Assembly (NCBI RefSeq): GCF_000498575.2
Contig: NZ_AWSQ01000001.1
Coordinates: forward strand, 546,859-610,858
Direction of reading: 5' to 3'
Origin: Pseudomonas taeanensis MS-3
GTDB lineage: Bacteria > Pseudomonadota > Gammaproteobacteria > Pseudomonadales > Pseudomonadaceae
DNA length: 64,000 bases
Positions 41,415 through 49,595 of this stretch are shown here, piece by piece (position 1 is the stretch's first letter; each line of letters opens with the position of its first letter). Under the pieces are notes generated by a model that was given only the letters and a program-made list of their open reading frames with translations, had not been told where the DNA came from and ran no database searches. The position numbers were made by a program, and so were the translations under genes.

Positions 41415-42473
41415 TTATAACAAGGCCAGCTGCCCACCCGGCGGGCAGAAGCGCGAGCAGTCCAGGTTGAAGCTCTCGCGACGATTGAGCCCCAGACGCT
41501 TGAGCGCCACCGTGAAACGCTGCGCCAACAGCTGGGCGAATGCGCCTTCACCGCGCATGCGTGAGCCAAACCGGCTGTCGTACAGCTCACCGCCGCGGCT
41601 CTGGCGGATCAGGCTGAGCACATGCTCGGCGCGTTGCGGGTAATGCGCCTGCAGCCATTCCTCGAACAACGGCGCCACCTCGCGCGGCAGCCGCAGGAAC
41701 ATGTAGGCAGCGCTCTGCGCCCCGGCGTTCTTCGCCTCGGCCAGCAGATGTTCCAGCTCGCTGTCGTTGATCATCGGAATCATCGGCGCACAGAGCACGC
41801 CCACCGGAATGCGCTTGTCGCGCAGCACCCGGATCGCCCGCAAACGCGCCGCCGGCGCCGCCGCGCGCGGCTCCATGATGCGTTTCAGTTCATCGTCGAG
41901 AGTGGTCAGGCTGATCATCACCGCGACCAGACGCTGTTCGGCCAACTGGCTGAGCAGGTCGAGGTCGCGCAGGATCAGCGAACCCTTGGTGACGATGGTC
42001 ACCGGATGGCGGTAGTCGAGCAGCACCTTGAGGCTGTTGCGGGTCAGTTGCTGCTGACGCTCGATCGGCTGGTAAGGGTCAGTGTTTGAGCCCAGGTTGA
42101 TCGGCGCGCAGACGTAACCGGGCTTGGACAGCTGCTGTTCGAGCAGCGCCACGGCGTTGGTCTTGGCGATCAGCTTGGTCTCGAAATCGATGCCCGGCGA
42201 CATGTCCCAGTAGGCATGACTGGGCCGTGCGTAACAATAAATACAGCCGTGCTCGCAGCCGCGATAGGGGTTGATCGAACGGTCGAAGGGCAGGTCCGGC
42301 GATTGGTTGCGAGTGATGATGGTCTTGGCTGTTTCCGCGCGCACCTCGGTGGCGCGACTCGGCGGCACCTCGTCAAACCAGCCATCGTCAGTGGCGATGA
42401 TGCGGGTCGGCGCGAAGCGGTTATGCGGGTTGCTGGCAGTACCGCGACCACGTGGCGGCAGGGAAACGGACAT
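41415..42473 (-). CDS. PA0069-family radical SAM protein
   Basis: This 352-residue protein has the radical SAM cluster CEHGCIYC (CxxxCxxC) in NPYRGCEHGCIYCYARPSH, which binds the 4Fe-4S cluster. Conserved stretches follow (INLGSNTDPYQPIERQQQLTR, PVTIVTKGSLILRDLDLL). The family is related to spore photoproduct lyase-like enzymes. The upstream region carries a LexA box, so it should be part of the SOS response. A DNA-damage role is therefore likely, but the substrate is unknown. Confidence 0.93.
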   Translation of the reverse strand: MSVSLPPRGRGTASNPHNRFAPTRIIATDDGWFDEVPPSRATEVRAETAKTIITRNQSPDLPFDRSINPYRGCEHGCIYCYARPSHAYWDMSPGIDFETKLIAKTNAVALLEQQLSKPGYVCAPINLGSNTDPYQPIERQQQLTRNSLKVLLDYRHPVTIVTKGSLILRDLDLLSQLAEQRLVAVMISLTTLDDELKRIMEPRAAAPAARLRAIRVLRDKRIPVGVLCAPMIPMINDSELEHLLAEAKNAGAQSAAYMFLRLPREVAPLFEEWLQAHYPQRAEHVLSLIRQSRGGELYDSRFGSRMRGEGAFAQLLAQRFTVALKRLGLNRRESFNLDCSRFCPPGGQLALL

Positions 42474-42491
42474 GGCGAGTCCTCGATTAAA

Positions 42492-42511
42492 TACTGTATA
42501 TAGATACAGTA
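42492..42511. promoter_or_regulatory. LexA (SOS) box upstream of radical SAM gene
   Basis: TACTGTATATAGATACAGTA matches the LexA consensus CTGT-N8-ACAG exactly. It is the core of a longer perfect palindrome with 16-base arms at 42484-42499 and 42504-42519 around the spacer ATAG. It ends 18 bp before the start codon of the radical SAM gene, where LexA would cover the promoter or start site. Confidence 0.92.
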
Positions 42512-42615
42512 TTTAATCGCTATCACCAAGTGCCTGTCGTCGCTGCCCTCCATGCAGATCCGAGGCACGAGGTGAACCAAGCTCCCTAGTCTGGATTAGC
42601 GCCCGCCGCGTGCGG

Positions 42616-43113
42616 TTAGCCGGCATATGCCTGTTGCAGCGTGGCGATGTCGAGCTTGCGCATCTGTAGCAGCGCCGTCATGACCCGTTGCGACTTGCTC
42701 GGGTCGGGGTCACTGAGCAGCTCCGGCAACACGCTGGGCACGATCTGCCAGGACAGGCCATAGCGATCCTTGAGCCAGCCGCACTGTTGCGCAGCCGGAT
42801 CGCCGCCCGCACAAAGTGCTTCCCAGTAGTGATCCACTTCGTCCTGAGTCTGGCAATTGACCTGCAGCGAGATGGCCTCGTTGAAGCGGAACGCCGGTCC
42901 GCCGTTGAGTGCGGTAAAGGCCTGGCCATCCAGTTCGAAGGCCACGGCCATCACCGTGCCCGGCGCCTTGCCGTGGAGCTCGCGTCCCGCTTCGCCGTAG
43001 CGCGAGAGGCTGACGATCCGCGAATTGGCAAAGATGGACAGGTACAACGCGACGGCCTGTTCGGCCTGGTCATCGAACCACAGGCAGGGGTTGATTCTTT
43101 GTATGCGCGACAT
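42616..43113 (-). CDS. PhnB-like VOC family protein
   Basis: This 165-residue protein of the PhnB/YjdN type (3-demethylubiquinone-9 3-methyltransferase domain in databases) starts INPCLWFDDQAEQAVALYLSIFANSRIV. The motif DEVDHYWEALCAGG is followed by CGWLKDRYGLSWQIVPSVLPELLSD. The ATG at 43113 follows GAGGAG. The fold is known, but there is no reliable substrate. Confidence 0.9.
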   Translation of the reverse strand: MSRIQRINPCLWFDDQAEQAVALYLSIFANSRIVSLSRYGEAGRELHGKAPGTVMAVAFELDGQAFTALNGGPAFRFNEAISLQVNCQTQDEVDHYWEALCAGGDPAAQQCGWLKDRYGLSWQIVPSVLPELLSDPDPSKSQRVMTALLQMRKLDIATLQQAYAG

Positions 43114-43282
43114 GGCAGCTCTCCTCGGCTGGAGGCACGGTCGATAATGACCGTGACTACCTGCTAGTCGATTACCCAGGGGCAAAATCGACACGCTGAA
43201 CCAGACCGTGGCCTGGGCGCAACCCGGGAAACGCTCCCCCGGATTACGCTGGTGCTTATCCAGGCTACGAGACCGGGCGGGT

Positions 43283-43564
43283 TTACTCCGTCGGCTTCTT
43301 CAGTTTCGGATTGGGGAAGAACTGCACCGCCTGCACCTTGGTGTCGGCGGGTTTGGCCGGCGCGGCGCTGACCCGTGTGCCCAGCTCCTTGGGCACCGAC
43401 TGCCCCTGGGCATTGAGGGTGTCGACATAGCCGCAGCCCACGCACTCGCGGTGCGGCACGCCGTCTTCGTCCCACATCTTGATGCTGTCCATGGCGCTGC
43501 ACGCCGGGCACACGGCGCCGGCGATAAAGCGTTTCTTGCTCACGTTGACGGGTGCATCGCTCAT
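43283..43564 (-). CDS. yheV: YheV family zinc ribbon protein
   Basis: This 93-residue protein has two zinc-ribbon Cys pairs (AVCPACSAMD and CVGCGYVD) and a basic Pro-rich tail (FFPNPKLKKPTE). It matches the YheV/DUF2387 family, found next to prlC in many gammaproteobacteria. Its start overlaps the prlC stop by 4 bases (ATGA), so it is the second gene of a coupled pair. Confidence 0.93.
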   Translation of the reverse strand: MSDAPVNVSKKRFIAGAVCPACSAMDSIKMWDEDGVPHRECVGCGYVDTLNAQGQSVPKELGTRVSAAPAKPADTKVQAVQFFPNPKLKKPTE

Positions 43565-45624
43565 GCTGCCTCCTGACTCAGGCCGAGGTGGCGGAGCAAG
43601 GCGTCGATGCGCGGCTCACGACCACGGAAGTCGACGAACAGCTGCATCGGTTCCTGCGAGCCGCCACGGGCGAGGATCGCCTCGCGGAAGGCGCGGCCGG
43701 TCTCGCTGTTGAACACGCCCTCTTTCTCGAACCGGGAGAAGGCATCGGCGGACAGCACCTCGGCCCACTTGTAACTGTAGTAACCGGCCGCGTAACCGCC
43801 GGCGAAGATGTGCGCGAAGCTGTTGGGAAAGCGGTTGTAGGCCGGCGGTCGCAGCACCGAAACCTCGTCGCGAATACCTTCGAGCACCTCAAGCACGCTG
43901 CGACCGTCGCCGTGGGTGGCGTGCAGCTCGAAGTCGAACAGCGAGAACTCCAACTGGCGCACCATCATCAGCCCGGACTGGAAGTTCTTCGCCGCCAGCA
44001 TCTTGTCCAGCAGGTCCTGGGGCAGCGGCTCACCGCTCTCATAGTGAGCGGAGATCAGCGCCAGGCCTTCCGGCTCCCAGCACCAGTTCTCCATGAACTG
44101 GCTCGGCAGCTCGACCGCATCCCAGGCCACGCCGTTGATCCCCGAAGCGCCGGCATGTTCGACGCGGGTCAGCAGGTGGTGCAGGCCGTGGCCGAATTCG
44201 TGGAACAGGGTGGTGACTTCGTCGTGGGTCAGCAGCGCTGGCTTACCGTTCACCGCCGCAGTAGCGACTGGCGGAGTGAAGTTGCACACCAGGTTGGCCA
44301 CCGGGCTGATCAGCTCGCCCGAGGCGGCGCGGCGCTTGTCGCGGGCGCCGTCCATCCAGGCACCGCCACGCTTGTTGGCGCGGGCGTAGAGGTCGAAGAA
44401 GAAGCGGCCGACCGGCGCGCCATTCTCGCTGATCTGGAACAGGCGCACGTCCGGGTGCCAGGCGTCGAAGCCGCTGAGCTCCTCGATCTGGATACCGTAG
44501 AGCTTCTCGACGATGGCGAACAGGCCGCTCAATACCTTGTCGATCGGGAAGTAGGCGCGGAGGATTTCCTGGGAGATGCTGTAGCGCTGCTCGCGCAACT
44601 TCTCGCCGTAGTAACCGACGTCCCAGCTCTGCAGATCGGCGCAGCCCTGCTCGGCGGCGAAGGCTTGCAGCTCCTGCAAGTCCTGAACGGCGAAGGGTTT
44701 GCTGCGCTGCGCCAGGTCGCGCAGGAAGTGCAGCACCTGGTCCGGGGTTTCGGCCATCTTGGTCGCCAGGCTCAGATCGGCGTAGCTGGCAAAACCGAGC
44801 AGCTTGGCCAGTTCCTGGCGCAGGCCGAGAATCTCCTCCATCACCGGGCCGTTGTCGTGCTGGCCGGCGTTCGGCCCTTGATCAGAGGCGCGGGTACAGT
44901 AGGCGGCGTACAGCTCTTCGCGCAGGGCGCGGTCGTCGGCGTAGGTCATCACCGCGAAGTAGCTGGGGAACTCCAGGCTGATCAGCCAGCCGTCGAGGTC
45001 CTTGGCCTTGGCTGCCTGGGCCATCTGCGCCTTGGCCGAGTCGGTCAGGCCGGCCAGCGCCGCTTCATCGGTGACGTGCTTGGTCCAGGCCTGGGTGGCA
45101 TCCAGCAGCTGGTTGGAGAAGCGGCTGGCCAGCTCGGACAGCTTCATCTGGATGGCGCCATAGCGCTGCTGCTCGGCCTCAGGCAGATCGATGCCGGACA
45201 GATGAAAGTCGCGCAGGGCGTGTTCCAGGATGGTCGTCTGCGCCACCTCGAACGAGGTCGCATCGGGACTTCTGGCCAGCGCGTCATAGGCCTGGTACAG
45301 CGCACGGTTCTGCCCCAGTTCGGTCCAGTACTCGGACAGCTTGGGCAGGCAAGCCTCGTAGGCGGCGCGCAGTTCGGCGTTGTTGCACACCGCATTCAGG
45401 TGGCTGACCGGTCCCCAGGCACGGCCGAGGCGCTCATGCAACTCATCGAGCACTAGCACCAGACCATCCCAGCTCGGTGTGCCAGACTGTTTACTCAAGA
45501 GTTCGCCGATCGCTGCGCGGTTATCGGCGAGAATCGCATCCACCGCCGGCTCGACATGCTCGGGCCGGATAGCTGAATACGGTGGCAGGTCGAAGGAGTG
45601 CAGCAGGGGGTTATTGGCAGTCAA
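43561..45624 (-). CDS. prlC: Oligopeptidase A
   Basis: This is a 687-residue zinc metallopeptidase of the M3 family that degrades short peptides in the cytosol, including cleaved signal peptides. The zinc motif is LFHEFGHGLHHLL. SYKWAEVLSADAFSRFEKEG and GRAFREAILARGGSQEPM close the C-terminal domain. The frame has no nearby ATG. I took TTG at 45624 because AGGTG lies 7 bases upstream and MTANNPLLHSFDLPPYSAI fits family starts. Confidence 0.94.
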   Translation of the reverse strand: MTANNPLLHSFDLPPYSAIRPEHVEPAVDAILADNRAAIGELLSKQSGTPSWDGLVLVLDELHERLGRAWGPVSHLNAVCNNAELRAAYEACLPKLSEYWTELGQNRALYQAYDALARSPDATSFEVAQTTILEHALRDFHLSGIDLPEAEQQRYGAIQMKLSELASRFSNQLLDATQAWTKHVTDEAALAGLTDSAKAQMAQAAKAKDLDGWLISLEFPSYFAVMTYADDRALREELYAAYCTRASDQGPNAGQHDNGPVMEEILGLRQELAKLLGFASYADLSLATKMAETPDQVLHFLRDLAQRSKPFAVQDLQELQAFAAEQGCADLQSWDVGYYGEKLREQRYSISQEILRAYFPIDKVLSGLFAIVEKLYGIQIEELSGFDAWHPDVRLFQISENGAPVGRFFFDLYARANKRGGAWMDGARDKRRAASGELISPVANLVCNFTPPVATAAVNGKPALLTHDEVTTLFHEFGHGLHHLLTRVEHAGASGINGVAWDAVELPSQFMENWCWEPEGLALISAHYESGEPLPQDLLDKMLAAKNFQSGLMMVRQLEFSLFDFELHATHGDGRSVLEVLEGIRDEVSVLRPPAYNRFPNSFAHIFAGGYAAGYYSYKWAEVLSADAFSRFEKEGVFNSETGRAFREAILARGGSQEPMQLFVDFRGREPRIDALLRHLGLSQEAA

Positions 45625-45688
45625 GACAGGGCACCTGTATCGAAATGGGTTGCATGCTGTGACCCCCCAGCGGAGCAAAAGGCTCCAA

Positions 45689-45830
45689 GCAGGCCTGGTG
45701 AAAACTACTGCGCTCGGTCATGCAGCGTTAAAAACAGCTTCGAAATGCTCATTTACAGCTCGTAAACTGCGCTTTCTCAGCTGTTTTCGCCTTGCCTGAC
45801 CTTTGCTCGCTACGCTTTCACTGGGCCTGC
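45689..45830. repeat. 142-bp palindromic intergenic element
   Basis: The ends GCAGGCCTGGTGAAA (45689-45703) and TTTCACTGGGCCTGC (45816-45830) are inverted repeats with two mismatches. The body is an imperfect palindrome centred near TTTACAGCTCGTAAA. It lies between prlC and the gamma-carbonic anhydrase gene. I recall similar sequences as a common intergenic element in Pseudomonas, but cannot confirm this here. It has no coding content and no relation to the 165-bp repeat. Confidence 0.7.
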
Positions 45831-45906
45831 AAGACCAGGATGTCAGCGGATATGCCCGCTATCTTAATTACAATCAGCGCTTACCGCAGCTTAAGAGGTT
45901 TCTATC

Positions 45907-46452
45907 GTGTCGATACGCAGTTACCAACAGTTCACTCCGCTACTCGGCGAGCGGGTGTTTGTCGATGCTTCCGCCGTGGTCCTCGGCGATGTGGAAATCG
46001 GCGATGACAGCTCGGTCTGGCCGCTGGTAGTGATCCGCGGCGACATGCATAGCATCCGCATCGGCGAGCGTTCCAGCGTGCAGGATGGCAGCGTGCTGCA
46101 CATCACCCATGCCGGGCCCTTCAACCCCGGCGGCTATCCGCTGAATATCGGCGACGATGTGACCATCGGCCACAAGGTCACCCTGCACGGCTGCAACGTC
46201 GGCAACCGGGTGCTGATCGGCATGGGCAGCATCGTCATGGACGGCGTGGTAATCGAGGACGAAGTGGTGCTCGGCGCCGGCAGCCTGGTACCGCCGGGCA
46301 AGCGCCTGGAGAGCGGCTATTTGTACGTCGGCAGCCCAGCCAAGCAGGCTCGTCCGTTGAGCGAGAAGGAGCGCAGCTACTTCAGCTACAGCGCCGCCAA
46401 CTACGTACGCCTGAAGGACCAGCATTTGATGGAAGGCTACTCGTCCAACTGA
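45907..46452 (+). CDS. Gamma-carbonic anhydrase family protein
   Basis: This 181-residue left-handed beta-helix protein carries hexapeptide repeats (VFVDASAVVLGDVEIGDDSSVWPLVVIRGD). The three His ligands of the gamma class are visible in SVLHITHAG and TIGHKVTLHG. The start is a GTG. Members of this group (YrdA-like) may lack strong anhydrase activity, so the metal-dependent function should be treated as provisional. Confidence 0.92.
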   Translation: MSIRSYQQFTPLLGERVFVDASAVVLGDVEIGDDSSVWPLVVIRGDMHSIRIGERSSVQDGSVLHITHAGPFNPGGYPLNIGDDVTIGHKVTLHGCNVGNRVLIGMGSIVMDGVVIEDEVVLGAGSLVPPGKRLESGYLYVGSPAKQARPLSEKERSYFSYSAANYVRLKDQHLMEGYSSN

Positions 46453-46471
46453 GCCGAGGCAGACCAGCCGA

Positions 46472-46635
46472 CTAGTGGGCTGTACGGCTAGTTGGTTAAC
46501 TCAAGTTCGGATGACTGAGGTTCCGAGACCAGGCGCTGCGACGAGTCATAGCAGGCTATGGCGAGGTGCGGCAACGCAGTATCGGGGCCTCAGACGCCGA
46601 AATTGACTGATTGAACTTGCCACACAGGCCACCAG
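46472..46635 (-). repeat. MITE-like 165-bp repeat, copy B (reverse)
   Basis: The reverse complement of this stretch matches copies A and C over its whole length, from GGTGGCCTGTGTGGC to CCCACTAG. Its right end is 6 bp before the HAD phosphatase start codon, and the AGG of that gene's likely ribosome site spans the repeat boundary. With copy C it flanks the phosphatase gene in inverted orientation. Confidence 0.85.
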
Positions 46636-46641
46636 GTATCC

Positions 46642-47289
46642 ATGCACTACCAGAACATCCTCTTCGACCTCGACGGCACCCTCACCGACCCGCGCGAAGG
46701 CATCACCCGCTCGGTGCAGTTCGCCCTGAGCCGGCTGGGCATCGACGAGCCTGATCTGCGGGCGCTGGAGCACTTCATCGGCCCGCCGTTGCTGCAGTGT
46801 TTCATGCACAGCTATGAGTTGGACGAAGCCACTGCCTGGCAGGCGGTAGCGCATTATCGCGAACGCTTCGCCGAAGTCGGCCTGTACGAAAACCGCGTGT
46901 TCGCAGGAGTCGACCCACTGCTGCAATTGCTCCAGGCCCAGGATCGCCGCCTGTATATCGCCACCAGCAAACCGACGCTGTTTGCCGAGCAAATTGCCCG
47001 GCATTTCGACTTTGCCCGGCACTTCGAAGTGGTCTACGGCAGCGAGCTGGATGGCACACGCACCGACAAGGTCGAGTTGATTCGCCACCTGCTCGAGCAG
47101 GAAGGCCTGAGCGCGGCAGACTGCCTGATGATCGGCGACCGCAAACACGACCTGATCGGCGCCCGGCGCAACGGTGTGGATGCGGCGGCGGTGGGCTATG
47201 GCTTCGGCAGCGCCGAAGAGTTGCGGGCCGAGGCGCCGACCTACCACTTCCAGACACTGGCAGAACTGCACCGGGCGTTTATGACCTAG
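46642..47289 (+). CDS. HAD-superfamily phosphatase (phosphoglycolate phosphatase-like)
   Basis: This 215-residue hydrolase has HAD motif I NILFDLDGTLTDPREGI, motif II in YIATSKPT, and motifs III/IV in KVELIRHLLEQ and MIGDRKHDLIGARRNG. A helical cap domain occupies about residues 15-85. It resembles Gph/YbhP-type phosphatases. It is the only gene between two inverted copies of the 165-bp repeat. The substrate is not certain. Confidence 0.9.
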   Translation: MHYQNILFDLDGTLTDPREGITRSVQFALSRLGIDEPDLRALEHFIGPPLLQCFMHSYELDEATAWQAVAHYRERFAEVGLYENRVFAGVDPLLQLLQAQDRRLYIATSKPTLFAEQIARHFDFARHFEVVYGSELDGTRTDKVELIRHLLEQEGLSAADCLMIGDRKHDLIGARRNGVDAAAVGYGFGSAEELRAEAPTYHFQTLAELHRAFMT

Positions 47290-47363
47290 GCCGCCGGCAC
47301 GCTGTAGGTGGCCTAGTCCGGGAAATATCTATGGCCTCACACAGTTGAGCCGGACTGACGACC

Positions 47364-47386
47364 TTCGCGGTCAAGACCGCTCCCAC
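47364..47386 (+). repeat. REP-like sequence
   Basis: TTCGCGGTCAAGACCGCTCC has the short palindrome (GCGGTC..GACCGC) and flanks of a Pseudomonas REP. It lies in the 283-bp gap between the HAD gene and DUF1161, upstream of repeat copy C. No partner in inverted orientation is visible. Confidence 0.6.
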
Positions 47387-47412
47387 TACCCCTGCGCTGC
47401 CAGCTCAGGCCC

Positions 47413-47576
47413 CTAGTGGCCTGTGTGGCTGGTTCAATTAGTCAATTTCGGCGCCTGATGCCCCGATACTGCGTTGCCACTCCTCGCCATAGCTCGCTAT
47501 GGCTCGTCGCAGCGCCTTGTCTCGGAACCTCAGTCATCCGAACTTGAGTTAACCAACTAACCGTACAAGCCACTAG
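47413..47576 (+). repeat. MITE-like 165-bp repeat, copy C
   Basis: This is the best-preserved copy: the ends CTAGTGGC (47413-47420) and GCCACTAG (47569-47576) are a perfect 8-base inverted repeat, and both carry TA at the second-third base. The central palindrome is GCCATAGC-TC-GCTATGGC. The repeat end supplies the stop codon of the DUF1161 gene on the minus strand. Confidence 0.88.
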
Positions 47577-47803
47577 CCGTTTTTCTGGTAGATGATCTTC
47601 TTGCTGCCGCCATCGCAACTGCCGACCACCAGGTTCTCGTCATGCACTTCGTCGTTGGGCACAATCTCCAGGGTGTAGCTGACCACGCCGGCGGCCTGGA
47701 TCTTCACTTCGATCTCCTGCTTCAGCTCCTCGCAGGGTTTCGGCGCCGCCAATGCCGCGCCACTCAGCAGACCCAACAGCAACAGCACGCTCCATCTGTT
47801 CAT
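47573..47803 (-). CDS. DUF1161 family secreted protein
   Basis: This 76-residue protein has a signal peptide (LLLLGLLSGAALA) and a small mature domain with two Cys (KPCEELKQEIEVKIQAAGV and VVGSCDGGSKKIIYQ), probably disulfide-linked in the periplasm. The family is DUF1161. AGGCGG precedes ATG 47803. The TAG stop lies within repeat copy C, so the native C-terminus may have been altered by the insertion. The function is unknown. Confidence 0.85.
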   Translation of the reverse strand: MNRWSVLLLLGLLSGAALAAPKPCEELKQEIEVKIQAAGVVSYTLEIVPNDEVHDENLVVGSCDGGSKKIIYQKNG

Positions 47804-47865
47804 TGCACACCGCCTGTGTTTTGCGAGACTCGTAGGTGTTGGACTGGTCAAGCCTGGGGCAAGTT

Positions 47866-48942
47866 CTAGCCGGCATCCTGCAAGGCTTGCAGCGCCTCGG
47901 TTCGCGCCTCGATCGGCAGCGCGCCCAGGGTCGCCACGCGCCGGTAGAACAGCGGCCAATCACCCTGTACCTGGACGAACAGGGCGGCGAACGCCGGTAC
48001 CCACTGATCGTAAAGGCCGAACGGCAGCAGCTTGGCGTTGTTCAGCGGCGCCTCGATCCAGGCATCGTAGCGCCCGCTGCCGCCCCACTGGCGATCGCGT
48101 AGCGTTCGGTAGTCGGCGCGCAGGCGCTCGAACTCGGCCTGCTTGGCGGCGCGCATGACCGGCACCGGCAGCTCGCTGGCATACAGCCGCTCCAGTCGGG
48201 CTCGGCTGGCCAGGACCAGCGCGGTGAACTGCTCGCGTTGCTCGCTGCCGTGCAGGTCTGCGGGCGCCAAACCACGGGCCGCACGCCACTGACGCGAACC
48301 TTCGCGTTCGACGAAGGTGGCGAAGGACTCATTGAAGGCGGTGTCGTCGCTGACATACAGCTGCTGATGGGCCAGCTCATGAAAGATCACTGCAATCAGC
48401 CGCTCATCGCTCCAACGCAACATGGTGTTGAGGATCGGATCGTCGAACCAGCCCAGGGTCGAATAGGCTTCGACGCCGCCCAGGTAGGTATCGAAGCCGC
48501 GCTGTTTGAGCAACGCCGCAGCCCCGCGAGCGCGACTCTGCTGGTAATAGCCGCGGTAGGCCACGCATCCGGCGATGGGGAAACAGTGCAGTTCGGGCTT
48601 GAGGGAGAACTCGGGCGTGGCGAACAGGTTCCACAGCACATAAGGCCGTTGCACATCGGCATACAGGCGGTAACTGCGGTTATCCGGCAGGCCCAGGGCA
48701 GCGCTGGCGAAACTGCGCGCCTGCTGAGCCAGGGCCAGACGTTGGCGCAGCTGCGGCGAAACCTGCGGGTCATCGAGCAGGCGGTTGATCGGTTGCCGCG
48801 CCTGCAGCAATTGCAGCTGACCACGCGCCAGGTGGCCGTAGTAGTCGAGCGTGCCGCAGCCGCCCAGCAGCAGCGCCGCCAATAGCGGAACCCAGCGCCA
48901 GCGCACTGAGTCGATAGGAAAGAACGTCATGCTATGCGTCAT
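47866..48942 (-). CDS. Lipoprotein aminopeptidase-like metalloprotein
   Basis: This protein has about 358 residues. The lipobox LLLGGC sits after a hydrophobic segment (WVPLLAALLLGGC). The zinc motif FHELAHQQLY (HExxH) is preceded by LRWSDERLIAVI, and FVEREGSRQW may contribute the third ligand. This matches a predicted aminopeptidase family (PF10023-type). No ribosome site decides between GTG 48951, ATG 48942 and ATG 48930; I used 48942. The protein should sit in the periplasm, anchored by lipid. Confidence 0.82.
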   Translation of the reverse strand: MTHSMTFFPIDSVRWRWVPLLAALLLGGCGTLDYYGHLARGQLQLLQARQPINRLLDDPQVSPQLRQRLALAQQARSFASAALGLPDNRSYRLYADVQRPYVLWNLFATPEFSLKPELHCFPIAGCVAYRGYYQQSRARGAAALLKQRGFDTYLGGVEAYSTLGWFDDPILNTMLRWSDERLIAVIFHELAHQQLYVSDDTAFNESFATFVEREGSRQWRAARGLAPADLHGSEQREQFTALVLASRARLERLYASELPVPVMRAAKQAEFERLRADYRTLRDRQWGGSGRYDAWIEAPLNNAKLLPFGLYDQWVPAFAALFVQVQGDWPLFYRRVATLGALPIEARTEALQALQDAG

Positions 48943-49028
48943 GCCGGCCACGCTAGCGCATTGTGCGCACTGCCTCCAGCACCGGATCGGCGTAAGCTGA
49001 ACTCAACTGCTAGCTTTCGGAGACCGCC

Positions 49029-49451
49029 ATGTACCGCTTAAGCCTGCTTGCCAGCCTAGTATTACTCAACGCTTGCGCCTCGCCGGTGCCGCCGCACGAT
49101 CCAGGACACGCCTGGGTCGAGCTATCCACCACCGCCAGCGATTTGCTGATGGCCGACCGACTCGATGGCAACCGCCTCAACGATGGCCGTTACTTCCAGG
49201 TACCGCCCGGCTCCCATGAACTGCTGGCGCGCTTCCAGTTCGAAGTACCGGGCGGGGGCGGCGGCAATATCATGTCGTCCGAACCCGAGCAACGCACCTG
49301 CGAGATCCGCGTGCGCTATGCCGATTTCGCCGCCGGTCAACGTTACCGCCTGGAAGCCCGACCGCTGGTGAGCAAAGCCCAGGCCTGGCTGTATGACGAC
49401 CAGCGCAATGTACTGGCGCGCGGCCGGGTACTGCGCTGCGGCACCTTCTGA
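49029..49451 (+). CDS. Small predicted lipoprotein
   Basis: This 140-residue protein has a lipobox LLNACAS after a short hydrophobic start. A Gly-rich turn (PGGGGGNIMSS) and the later YADFAAGQRYRLEARP suggest a small beta-rich domain. It is similar to hypothetical Pseudomonas lipoproteins in this gene neighbourhood. The function is unknown. The ATG at 49029 follows GGAGACCGCC. Confidence 0.8.
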   Translation: MYRLSLLASLVLLNACASPVPPHDPGHAWVELSTTASDLLMADRLDGNRLNDGRYFQVPPGSHELLARFQFEVPGGGGGNIMSSEPEQRTCEIRVRYADFAAGQRYRLEARPLVSKAQAWLYDDQRNVLARGRVLRCGTF

Positions 49452-49595
49452 GTGCAACAACGCACACAAATGGGCGTCGGACTTGAACGCGAGGCCCGCC
49501 CGCAACGCGGATAAGCACAGTGCGGCCACGCTGAATGGCTCTGAGCAAAGCAGGCTATCGTTGTCAGCCAGGGACCTGTAAGGCGACTTAAACCT

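Noticed and set aside
43552..45456. 634-codon plus-strand open frame opposite prlC
   Set aside because: It is antisense to the M3 peptidase, whose motifs are complete. No ribosome site or conserved motif supports it.
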